DNA of 64,000 bases. Source: Comamonas sp. SCN 65-56. Lineage in GTDB: Bacteria; Pseudomonadota; Gammaproteobacteria; Burkholderiales; Burkholderiaceae_C. A model generated the notes under the pieces. That model did no database searches and was not told the origin of the DNA. It worked only from the letters and a program-made list of their open reading frames with translations. Position numbers and translations under genes: made by a program. Shown one piece after another: positions 55,127 through 63,038 of the stretch. Location: NCBI RefSeq assembly GCF_001724135.1, contig NZ_MEDS01000004.1, positions 1-64,000 of the forward strand. Direction: 5' to 3'. Positions within the stretch are counted from its first letter, which is position 1, and each line of letters starts with the position of its first letter.

Positions 55127-55924
55127 ATGCAAACACCCCCCAACCCTTTCAAGCAAGGCCTGCAGGCCGGGCGCCGGCAGCTCGGCTTCTGGCTCACGTT
55201 GGCCAACGCCACGACGGCGGAAATCTGCGCCGGAGCGGGCTTTGACTGGCTGCTCATCGATTGCGAGCACGCGCCCAATGACGTGGCTGGCGTGCAGGCG
55301 CAACTGCAGGCCGTCGCCGCCTACCCCGGCGTGCACCCCATCGTACGCGTGCCCATGGGGCATGGCCGAGTGGGCGAGATGTGGATCAAGCGCGTGCTCG
55401 ACATCGGCGCGCAGACCATCCTCGTGCCCATGGTCGATACGGCCGAACAGGCCGCCGCCGTGGTGCGCGCCGCACGCTACCCCGACGCCAACGGCCAGGG
55501 CGGCATCCGCGGCATCGGCGGCGCGCGCGCCTCGCGCTGGGGGCGTTACCCGCGCTACCTGCACGAGGCCAACGAACGCCTGTGCGTGCTGGTGCAGGTG
55601 GAGACCGGCACGGCGCTGAAGAACATCGAGGCGATTGCCGCGGTGGACGGTGTCGATGGTGTGTTCATCGGCCCGGCCGATCTCTCGGCCAGCCTGGGGC
55701 ATCTGGGCAACCCGGGGCATGCGGATGTACAGGCGGCGATCGAGGATGCGATCCGTCGTATCGTCAAGAGCGGCAAGGCTGCGGGCAGCCTGGCGATTGA
55801 TGAAACGCTGGCGCGTCGCTTCATGGATTGGGGCGCAAGCTTCATGGCCGTGGGCATAGACATGACCCTGCTCGCGCGTGGCACGACGGCGCTGGCCGAG
55901 CGCTTTGCCGATGCGAAGCAGTAA
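55127..55924 (+). CDS. hpaI: 4-hydroxy-2-oxoheptane-1,7-dioate aldolase
   Basis: A 265-residue class II HpcH/HpaI aldolase. [59 protein letters not shown] (Arg70-type catalytic), [20 protein letters not shown] (metal Glu) and [15 protein letters not shown] (metal Asp) are canonical. It splits the 7-carbon acid into pyruvate and succinate semialdehyde, the latter presumably handled by the gabD-like gene at 60258-61730. Confidence 0.95.
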   Translation: MQTPPNPFKQGLQAGRRQLGFWLTLANATTAEICAGAGFDWLLIDCEHAPNDVAGVQAQLQAVAAYPGVHPIVRVPMGHGRVGEMWIKRVLDIGAQTILVPMVDTAEQAAAVVRAARYPDANGQGGIRGIGGARASRWGRYPRYLHEANERLCVLVQVETGTALKNIEAIAAVDGVDGVFIGPADLSASLGHLGNPGHADVQAAIEDAIRRIVKSGKAAGSLAIDETLARRFMDWGASFMAVGIDMTLLARGTTALAERFADAKQ

Positions 55925-55948
55925 CCACGAACGACAAGGGAGACACGC

Positions 55949-56797
55949 ATGAGTACCGCTTATGTTCCGCCCAAAGTCTGGCACTGGGAACCCAAGGAAG
56001 ACAACCAGTTCGCCAGCATCAATCGCCCCACCGCCGGGGCCCGCTTTGAACGCGAGCTGCCCGTCGGCCAGCATCCGCTGCAACTGTATTCGCTGGCCAC
56101 GCCCAATGGACAGAAGGTCACCATCCTGCTCGAAGAACTGCTGGCGCGTGGCGTCAAAGGCGCCGAATACGATGCCTGGCTGATCGATATCGGCGAAAGC
56201 GACCAGTTCAGCAGCGGCTTTGTTGCGGTCAACCCCAACTCCAAGATTCCGGCGCTGGTCGATCGCAGCAGCGGTACGGCGATCCCGGTGTTCGAGTCGG
56301 GCGCCATCCTGCTCTACCTGGCCGAGAAATTCGGTGCCTTTGTCCCCACCGAGCCCGCCGCGCGCGCGCGGGTGCTGTCGTGGCTGTTCTGGCAGATGGG
56401 CGCAACGCCCTACCTGGGCGGGGGATTTGGCCACTTTTATGCCTACGCCAACGAGAAGCAGGCCTACCCGATCGACCGCTTCACGATGGAAGTCAAGCGC
56501 CAGCTCGACCTGCTGGATCAGCAGCTGGCGCAGCATGAATACATCACCGGCAGCGACTACACCATCGCCGACATGGCGATCTGGCCTTGGTATGGCGCGC
56601 TGGTGGTGAACGAGGCCTATGGCGCGGCGGAGTTTCTCGATGCAGCCTCGTACATCAACCTGCTGCGCTGGCAAAAGCAGATTGCGGCCCGTCCCGCGGT
56701 ACAGCGCGGGCGCATCGTCAACCGCCGCCACAAGGGCCTGCGCGAGCGCCATGCGGCGAGCGACTTCGATGGCCTGCTGCCCGAAGGCCAGGCATGA
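55949..56797 (+). CDS. yghU: YghU-like glutathione S-transferase / disulfide-bond oxidoreductase
   Basis: A 282-residue GST of the YghU type. The long N-terminal part WEPKEDNQFASINRPTAGAR precedes the thioredoxin-like domain HPLQLYSLATPNGQKVTILL; the helical domain has WLFWQMGATPYLGGGFGHFY and SDYTIADMAIWPWYGALVVN. YghU binds two glutathiones and reduces disulfides. GGGAGACACGC precedes the ATG. Its place behind hpaI suggests a detoxification role, unproven. Its stop overlaps the class II aldolase start. Confidence 0.9.
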   Translation: MSTAYVPPKVWHWEPKEDNQFASINRPTAGARFERELPVGQHPLQLYSLATPNGQKVTILLEELLARGVKGAEYDAWLIDIGESDQFSSGFVAVNPNSKIPALVDRSSGTAIPVFESGAILLYLAEKFGAFVPTEPAARARVLSWLFWQMGATPYLGGGFGHFYAYANEKQAYPIDRFTMEVKRQLDLLDQQLAQHEYITGSDYTIADMAIWPWYGALVVNEAYGAAEFLDAASYINLLRWQKQIAARPAVQRGRIVNRRHKGLRERHAASDFDGLLPEGQA

Positions 56798-57549
56798 AAG
56801 TGCGCGTGCACCCCGACGAATGGGTGGCGCGCCAGCAGCTCGCCGCCTGCTACCGCATCTTCGCCCTGCTGGGCTGGACGGAGATGATCTACAACCACAT
56901 CACGCTGCGTGTGCCAGAAAGCGCGAGCGGCGATGAGAAGCAGTTCCTCATCAACCCGTTTGGCCTGCACTACAGCGAGGTGACGGCGAGCAACCTGGTC
57001 AAGGTGAACCTGGCAGGCGAAATCCTCTCGGACAGCAGTCATCCGATCAACCCGGCCGGTTTCGTGCTGCACAGCTGCATCCACGACGGCGTGCCCGGCG
57101 CGCACTGCGTGATGCATACCCACACCACGGCGGGCGTGGCGGTGGCGTCACTGGCCTCGGGACTGTCGCAAAGCAATTTTTATAGCGCCCAGCTCCACGG
57201 CATGGTGGCGATGCACGATTTCGAAGGCATCACCATCCGCGCCGAGGAAGGCCCGCGCGTGGTGGCGAGCATCGCCGGGCGCAAGGCGGTGATCCTGCGC
57301 AACCACGGACTGCTGTCCTGGGGCGAGACGCTGCCGCTGGCCTTCGCGGTGCTCTGGACGCTGCAGCGCGCCTGCGAAATCCAGCTCGCCACGCAAAGCA
57401 TGGGTGCGCCGCTGCCCATCCCCGAGGCGATCGCGGCGCAATGCACGCGCGACTCCTTCCAGTTCGATCCGCGCCGGGGTGCGGGGCAAGACGTGTTCGA
57501 CGCGCTGGTGCGCCAGATCGACCGCATCGACGACAGCTACAAACAATGA
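56794..57549 (+). CDS. Class II aldolase/adducin family protein
   Basis: A 251-residue aldolase-fold protein. WTEMIYNHITLRVPESASGD, FLINPFGLHYSEVTASNLVK, the metal-site histidines in CVMHTHTTAGVAVASLASGL and ILRNHGLLSWGETLPLAFAV. Members are fuculose-phosphate-type aldolases or decarboxylase-like enzymes acting on small hydroxyacids. The substrate is unknown. It starts within the yghU stop (ATGA) and lies before a ThDP enzyme, which suggests a joint pathway. Confidence 0.85.
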   Translation: MKVRVHPDEWVARQQLAACYRIFALLGWTEMIYNHITLRVPESASGDEKQFLINPFGLHYSEVTASNLVKVNLAGEILSDSSHPINPAGFVLHSCIHDGVPGAHCVMHTHTTAGVAVASLASGLSQSNFYSAQLHGMVAMHDFEGITIRAEEGPRVVASIAGRKAVILRNHGLLSWGETLPLAFAVLWTLQRACEIQLATQSMGAPLPIPEAIAAQCTRDSFQFDPRRGAGQDVFDALVRQIDRIDDSYKQ

Positions 57550-57597
57550 AGCTGTCAGCGCTTGTGTGGCAAGCGCTACGGCCATAAAACGTTTCAA
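57545..57597 (+). repeat. Dispersed repeat, copy 9 (intergenic before the ThDP gene)
   Basis: AATGAAGCTGTCAGCGCTTG, then GCAAGCGCTACGGCCATAAA and TTTCAAA. It begins within the stop of the aldolase gene and ends 11 bases before the ThDP-enzyme ATG. Confidence 0.6.
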
Positions 57598-57608
57598 AGG
57601 ATTGCTGC

Positions 57609-59246
57609 ATGAAGATGAACGACACCATCGCCCGTCTGCTCAAGGACATCGGCGTGGCGCAGATGTTTGGCGTGATCGGCGATGTGAACCTGTTCATCGT
57701 CGATCGCTTCATGAAGGAGGGTGGCAAGTACACCAGCGCGACGACGGAATCGGCGGCGGTGCTGATGGCCTCGGGCTGGGCTCAGGTGACCGGCAAGACC
57801 GGTGTGGCGACGGTGACCTGCGGGCCCGGGCTGGTCAATGCGCTGATGCCCATGGTCGAGGCGGTCAAGGGCCATGTGCCCATGGTGATCGTCACCGGCG
57901 ACAGCCTGTCCAAATTCAAGTACCACCCGCAGAGCGCCTCGCACCGCGAATTTGTGCTGGCAACGGGCGCAGGTTATGAGGCGCCGCGGCGCATCGAGGA
58001 TGTGCCGCGCGATCTGGTCCATGCCTTCCAGCGCGCCTGGGCTGAGCGCAGGCCCATCGTCTTCAACTTCCCCTCCTACGACCTGCAGTGGGAGGATCTG
58101 GGCGAGTACCAGCCGCCGCGCCTGCAGACGCCCGATCGCGCTGGCACGCAGCTCGATACCGAGGCGCTGGAACTGGCCGTCGGCATCATCGCCAGCAGCA
58201 AGCGCCCCATCGTGCTCGCGGGCTACGGCGTGGTGACGAGCGGGCAGGCGGACGCCGTGCTGAAGCTCGCCAGGCGTCTGGATGCGCCCGTCATGACCAC
58301 GCTGCGCACCAAGGACCTGTACCGTGGCGAGCCGAACAACCTCGGCGTACTCGGCATCTCCGGGCGCGAAGAGGTGACGGAGGCCGTGGGCGTGAGCGAT
58401 TGCGTGATCGCCTTTGGCGCAAGCCTGCACATGTTCACCACCGCCAATGGCACGCTGCTGGCCAAGAAGCGCTTGGTGATGGTCACCGATGACCGCAGCG
58501 AAATCGGGCGCACCATGGCGGTGGATGCAGCCATCCTCGGTGAGCCGGGCGCGGTGGCCGAGCGCATGCTGTACTGGCTGGACGAAGCGGAAATTCCGTC
58601 GTCGCAATTCGCCAGCGAGGAGGTGGTGACGCAGGCCGTGGCAGCGATCAACGCCTCCTACGATGCGTCGCTGCCCGCGCCCTCTGACGCGCCCATCACC
58701 ATCGGGCAAGCGCTGCTCGCCGTCGAACATGCGGTGCAGCAGCAGCGCCTGCTGGTGACCGATGGCGGGCGTTTCATGCGCCAGCCCTGGCAGCTGATGC
58801 GCGTGCAGCACCCGCGGCATTTCATTGCCGGCAACCTGTTCGGTGCGATCGGCACCGGCATCGGCTACGCGATCGGCGCTGCGGTGGCCGAGCGCGGCCT
58901 GCCGACGCTGGCGGTGGTCGGCGATGGCGGGTTCATGCTGGGAGGGCTGACGGAATTTCATACGGCCGTGCGCGAGAAACTCGACCTCATCGTCGTGCTC
59001 TGCAACGATGGCGGCTATGGTGCCGAATACCTGCACTTCACCGACTACGGCATGGACCCGAGCCTGGCGTTGTTTGATTGGCCGGAGTTCTCCGAGGTGG
59101 CAAGCACCATGGGCGGGCAGGGCGTGATCGTGCGCACCCTCGCCGATCTGGGCGTGATGCAGGAGGTGATCCGCAGCCGTTCACGCGGCAAGCCGCTGCT
59201 GATCGATCTCAAGCTTGATCCCGCAACCATGCCGCGCACCTTCTGA
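57609..59246 (+). CDS. Thiamine-diphosphate-dependent enzyme (acetolactate synthase/decarboxylase family)
   Basis: A 545-residue ThDP enzyme. PYR domain with catalytic Glu in TTESAAVLMASGWAQVTG; central domain RPIVLAGYGVVTSGQADAVL; PP domain with VVGDGGFMLGGLTEFHTAV and NDGGYG, the GDG-x(n)-N ThDP/Mg motif. It resembles benzoylformate/2-oxoacid decarboxylase- or acetolactate-synthase-like proteins; the substrate is not defined. No separate regulatory ilvH-type gene is present, so biosynthetic acetolactate synthase is unlikely. It precedes a PanE-like reductase by four bases. Confidence 0.87.
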   Translation: MKMNDTIARLLKDIGVAQMFGVIGDVNLFIVDRFMKEGGKYTSATTESAAVLMASGWAQVTGKTGVATVTCGPGLVNALMPMVEAVKGHVPMVIVTGDSLSKFKYHPQSASHREFVLATGAGYEAPRRIEDVPRDLVHAFQRAWAERRPIVFNFPSYDLQWEDLGEYQPPRLQTPDRAGTQLDTEALELAVGIIASSKRPIVLAGYGVVTSGQADAVLKLARRLDAPVMTTLRTKDLYRGEPNNLGVLGISGREEVTEAVGVSDCVIAFGASLHMFTTANGTLLAKKRLVMVTDDRSEIGRTMAVDAAILGEPGAVAERMLYWLDEAEIPSSQFASEEVVTQAVAAINASYDASLPAPSDAPITIGQALLAVEHAVQQQRLLVTDGGRFMRQPWQLMRVQHPRHFIAGNLFGAIGTGIGYAIGAAVAERGLPTLAVVGDGGFMLGGLTEFHTAVREKLDLIVVLCNDGGYGAEYLHFTDYGMDPSLALFDWPEFSEVASTMGGQGVIVRTLADLGVMQEVIRSRSRGKPLLIDLKLDPATMPRTF

Positions 59247-59250
59247 CGCC

Positions 59251-60255
59251 ATGTTCGAAAAAATTGCCATTTACGGCGCAGGCGCGATCGGTGGCTGGAT
59301 CGGCGCACACCTTGCCACCCAACCCGGCGTGGTGCTGAGCGCCGTGGCGCGCGGCGCCACGCTGCAGGCCTTGCAGGCGCACGGCCTGCGTCTGCGCGGC
59401 AAGGGTGCTGATGGGGTGGAGCAGGAGAGCGCTCATGCCGTGCGCGCCAGCGAGGATCCGGCGCAGCTTGGCACGCAAGACCTGGTGGTCGTTGCCGTCA
59501 AGGCCCCGGCACTGGCTGGCGTGGCGGCGCAAATCGCCCCGCTGCTGGCGCCGCACACGGTGGTGCTCACGGCGATGAACGGTGTGCCCTGGTGGTTTCT
59601 CCAAGGCTTTGGCGGCGCGGTGGCCGGCCAGCGCCTGAGCAGCGTCGATCCGGACGGAAGTATTGCGCGTGAAATTCCACTGGCGCATGTGCTGGGCTGC
59701 GTGGTGCACGCCAGTTGCGCGCTGGATGCCCCGGGTGTGGTGCGCCATCGTTTCGGCAACGAACTCATCATCGGCGAGCCTTCCGGCGCCGACAGCGAAC
59801 GCGCGCAGGCGCTGGTGGCGCTGGCGCGCAGCGCGGGGCTGGACGCGCGGTTCACCGCCGAAATTCAAAAAGAGATCTGGTACAAGCTCTGGGGCAACAT
59901 GACGATGAACCCGATCTGCGCACTCACGGGATCGAGCGCCGGGCCGGTACTCGCCGACCCACTGGTGCGCGATTTCATGAGCCGCGTGATGCTGGAAGCG
60001 CGCGAGATCGGCGCTCGCATCGGCGTGCCGATCACGGATTCGCCCGAAGACCGCCATCAGGTGACGGCCAAGCTGGGCGATTTCAGCCCGTCCATGCTGC
60101 AGGACGTGCGCGCCGGGCGGGCGGTGGAGCTCGATGCCCTCGTCGCTTCGGTGCGCGAACTCGGTCAGCTCACGGGAGTGCAAACGCCATTCACCGATGC
60201 GCTGCTCGGGCTGGCGCGCCTGCATGCGCGCCAGTGGGGGCTGTACCCGCAGTAA
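59251..60255 (+). CDS. 2-dehydropantoate 2-reductase-like protein (PanE/ApbA family)
   Basis: A 334-residue Rossmann reductase: EKIAIYGAGAIGGWIGAHLA (GxGxxG), VVVAVKAPALAGVAAQIAPL, AMNGVPWWFLQGFGG, and C-terminal IQKEIWYKLWGNMTMNPICA with the conserved Lys. It reduces a 2-oxoacid with NADPH; ketopantoate is the family prototype, but context (aldolase, ThDP enzyme, alcohol dehydrogenase) suggests another oxoacid. The ATG at 59251 directly follows the ThDP gene stop. Three bases separate its stop from the convergent gabD-like gene. Confidence 0.85.
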   Translation: MFEKIAIYGAGAIGGWIGAHLATQPGVVLSAVARGATLQALQAHGLRLRGKGADGVEQESAHAVRASEDPAQLGTQDLVVVAVKAPALAGVAAQIAPLLAPHTVVLTAMNGVPWWFLQGFGGAVAGQRLSSVDPDGSIAREIPLAHVLGCVVHASCALDAPGVVRHRFGNELIIGEPSGADSERAQALVALARSAGLDARFTAEIQKEIWYKLWGNMTMNPICALTGSSAGPVLADPLVRDFMSRVMLEAREIGARIGVPITDSPEDRHQVTAKLGDFSPSMLQDVRAGRAVELDALVASVRELGQLTGVQTPFTDALLGLARLHARQWGLYPQ

Positions 60256-60257
60256 CC

Positions 60258-61730
60258 CTATTTCGTCACGTCGGCGATGCAGAGGTACTTCATCTCGAGG
60301 TACTCCTCCATGCCGTGGCTCGAACCCTCGCGCCCCAGGCCCGACTGCTTCACGCCGCCAAACGGCACATGCTCGGTCGAGATCAGGCCGGTATTGATGC
60401 CCACCATGCCGTATTCCAGGCCTTCGCTCACGCGTGTGATGCGGCCGATGTCACGCGCGTAGAAGTAGCTCGCCAGGCCAAACTCGGTGGCGTTGGCGGC
60501 GTCGATCGCCTCCTGCTCAGTCTTGAAGCGGAACACCGGAGCGACCGGCCCGAAAGTCTCTTCGCGCGCCACCAGCATCTTGGCGTTGGCGTCCGCGATG
60601 ACCGTGGGCTCGAAGAACTGGCCCTTGAGCTTGCTGCCGCCAGCCAGCACACGCCCGCCCTTCTTCAGCGCATCTTTCACATGCTTGTCGACTTTGACCA
60701 GCGCCGCCGGTTCGATCAGCGGGCCTACGGTCACGCCTTCGTCAAAGCCGTTGCCCACCTTCATGGCCTTGACCTTGGCGGCGAGTTTCTTGACGAAGGC
60801 CTCATATACCCCGTCCTGCACGTACAGGCGGTTGGCGCAAACGCAGGTCTGGCCGGCATTGCGGTATTTGCTCACCAGCGCGCCTTCCACGGCGGAATCC
60901 AGATCGGCATCGTCGAACACGATGAAGGGCGCGTTGCCGCCCAACTCCAGCGCCAATTTTTTCACCGTCGGCGCGCACTGCGCCATCAGGATGCGGCCGA
61001 CCTCGGTCGAGCCGGTGAACGAGAGATGGCGCACGATGTCGCTCTCGCACAACACGCCGCCAATGGCAGGCGCGTCCATGCCGGTGACAACGTTGATGAC
61101 GCCGGCGGGAAAACCCGCGCGCTGTGCCAGCTCTGCCGCTGCCAGCGCGGTGAGCGGCGTGAGCTCGGCCGGCTTGATGACCACGGTGCAGCCTGCGGCC
61201 AGTGCCGGCGCCACCTTGCGCGTGATCATCGCCAGCGGGAAATTCCACGGCGTGATCGCGGCACACACGCCTATGGGCTGCTTGAGCACCATGTAACGCT
61301 TGTTGCCGTCGTAGGTGGCCAGTGTCTGGCCGTTCACGCGCTTGGCTTCCTCGGCAAACCATTGCACAAAGCTCGCGCCATAGGCTACTTCGCCGCGCGC
61401 CTCCGCCAGGGGCTTGCCTTGTTCGGCCGTCATCAGCCGAGCCAGATCTTCCTGGTTGGCAACAAGCAGCTCATACCACTTCATCAGGATCGCGTGACGC
61501 TCCTTGGCCGTTCTGGCGCGCCAGGCGGGCAACGCGGCATTGGCTGCATCCACGGCCGTCCTGGTTTCCCTGGCGCCCAGATCGGCCACGTCGGCCAGCT
61601 TGAGGCCGGTCGCCGGGTCGGTCACGTCAAAACGCTGCTTGCCCTTGAGCCATTTGCCGTTGATCAGGCTGTCGGTCACCAGCAGGCTGGCGTCGGCCAG
61701 TTGGGCTAGGGGGGAGGCGGGCATGTCCAT
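60258..61730 (-). CDS. gabD: NAD(P)-dependent succinate-semialdehyde dehydrogenase
   Basis: A 490-residue aldehyde dehydrogenase of the GabD type. Catalytic Cys in NAGQTCVCANRLYVQDGVYE, Glu in LALELGGNAPFIVFDDADLD, ITPWNFPLAMITRKVAPALA, and the C-terminal PFGGVKQSGLGREGSSHGME. The ATG at 61730 has GGAGATTTTCA before it. HpaI releases succinate semialdehyde, so this gene likely completes the hpa route to succinate even though it lies on the opposite strand. Confidence 0.92.
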   Translation of the reverse strand: MDMPASPLAQLADASLLVTDSLINGKWLKGKQRFDVTDPATGLKLADVADLGARETRTAVDAANAALPAWRARTAKERHAILMKWYELLVANQEDLARLMTAEQGKPLAEARGEVAYGASFVQWFAEEAKRVNGQTLATYDGNKRYMVLKQPIGVCAAITPWNFPLAMITRKVAPALAAGCTVVIKPAELTPLTALAAAELAQRAGFPAGVINVVTGMDAPAIGGVLCESDIVRHLSFTGSTEVGRILMAQCAPTVKKLALELGGNAPFIVFDDADLDSAVEGALVSKYRNAGQTCVCANRLYVQDGVYEAFVKKLAAKVKAMKVGNGFDEGVTVGPLIEPAALVKVDKHVKDALKKGGRVLAGGSKLKGQFFEPTVIADANAKMLVAREETFGPVAPVFRFKTEQEAIDAANATEFGLASYFYARDIGRITRVSEGLEYGMVGINTGLISTEHVPFGGVKQSGLGREGSSHGMEEYLEMKYLCIADVTK

Positions 61731-61884
61731 TGAAAATCTCCTGGTGTTGAAGGGTGTTGAAAGCGTGCGGCGCGCAGCGTTTGCGACAGGCGCATACTGA
61801 TGAAATAAATGTAGTGCGTTCCCGGCTGCATTGCCGGGCGCTGCACCATAAATCCAGCAGACAGAGTGGACAAGGAAACAGACA

Positions 61885-63012
61885 ATGAAAATGCGTTCCG
61901 CCGTGCTCAGAACCATGGGATTGCCCGCGCCTTACGCGCAGAGCAAACCGGTGCAGATCGAAACCGTGGAGCTTGATTCACCCGGCCCGGACGAGGTGCT
62001 GGTGAAAATCAAGGTGGCCGGGCTCTGTCATTCCGATCTTTCGGTGATCAACGGCGACCGACCGCGCGTGATGCCGCTGGCCATGGGGCACGAGTCTTCT
62101 GGCGAGGTGGTCGAGGTGGGTCCGGGCGTTTCACGTCTGCGCGCGGGCGATCATGTGGTGACGGTGTTTGTCCCAAGCTGCGGCGACTGCACCCCCTGCA
62201 TGTCCGGGCGGCCGGCACTGTGCGAACCCGGTGCGCGCGCCAATACCGTGGGCGAGCTGCTCGGTGGCGGGCGGCGTCTGCGCGCCGGTGGCGAGGCGCT
62301 CAATCACCATCTGGGCGTGTCCTGTTTCGCCGAATACGCGGTGGTCTCCGCCCGCTCCTGCGTCAAGGTGTCAACGCCGCTGTCGCACCGCGAAGCCGCA
62401 CTGTTCGGCTGTGCGGTGCTCACCGGTGCTGGGGCGGTCATCAACCGGGCACACCTGAAGGCAGGAGACACCATCGCCATCGTCGGGCTGGGCGGTGTCG
62501 GCCTGAGTGCGTTGCTGGCCGCTGTCGCTGGCGGCGCGCGGCGCGTCGTGGCGGTGGAGCCGGACGCCCGCAAACGCGAGCTGGCCAAAGCGCTCGGAGC
62601 AACGCATGTGGTCGATCCAAAGGCGATGGGATCGGATGCCGATCTGCTGGCGGCGGCGGGTGGTGCGGTGGATTTCGGCTACGACACGGCCGGCGTGCTG
62701 GCAGCGTTTGAATCGGCCTACAAGCTCACCCGCCGCGGCGGCATGACCATCACCTCGGGTCTGCCGCACCCCAAAACCACCTTTGCGCTGCCGATCTCGC
62801 AACTCGTCGGTGAGGAGCGCGAGGTGCGTGGCAGCTACCTGGGCTCGGGCGTGCCCGCCATCGATATCCCGCGCTACATCGACCTGTACCAGGCCGGCAA
62901 GCTGCCGGTGGACCAATTGCTGGGCGAGGCGTTCACGCTGGAGACGGTCAACGAAGGCTTTGACCACCTGGCCAGCGGCTCCGGCCTGCGCGACTGCATC
63001 GTCATGGAGTGA
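61885..63012 (+). CDS. Zinc-dependent alcohol dehydrogenase
   Basis: A 375-residue medium-chain dehydrogenase. Catalytic zinc ligands in AGLCHSDLSVINGD and MGHESSGEVVEVGPG; structural zinc cysteines CGDCTPCMSGRPALC; NAD Rossmann AIVGLGGVGLSALLAAVAGG. It resembles class III and aryl-alcohol-type enzymes. The substrate is unknown; it may supply or remove an aldehyde for the nearby block. Divergent from gabD with a 150-base gap. Confidence 0.9.
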   Translation: MKMRSAVLRTMGLPAPYAQSKPVQIETVELDSPGPDEVLVKIKVAGLCHSDLSVINGDRPRVMPLAMGHESSGEVVEVGPGVSRLRAGDHVVTVFVPSCGDCTPCMSGRPALCEPGARANTVGELLGGGRRLRAGGEALNHHLGVSCFAEYAVVSARSCVKVSTPLSHREAALFGCAVLTGAGAVINRAHLKAGDTIAIVGLGGVGLSALLAAVAGGARRVVAVEPDARKRELAKALGATHVVDPKAMGSDADLLAAAGGAVDFGYDTAGVLAAFESAYKLTRRGGMTITSGLPHPKTTFALPISQLVGEEREVRGSYLGSGVPAIDIPRYIDLYQAGKLPVDQLLGEAFTLETVNEGFDHLASGSGLRDCIVME

Positions 63013-63038
63013 TGCGTGATTCTTGAAAGGAGACTGCG

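Noticed and set aside
57609-59246. Biosynthetic acetolactate synthase large subunit (ilvB/ilvI)
   Set aside because: No small-subunit gene follows and the neighbours are catabolic; only the ThDP family assignment is safe.
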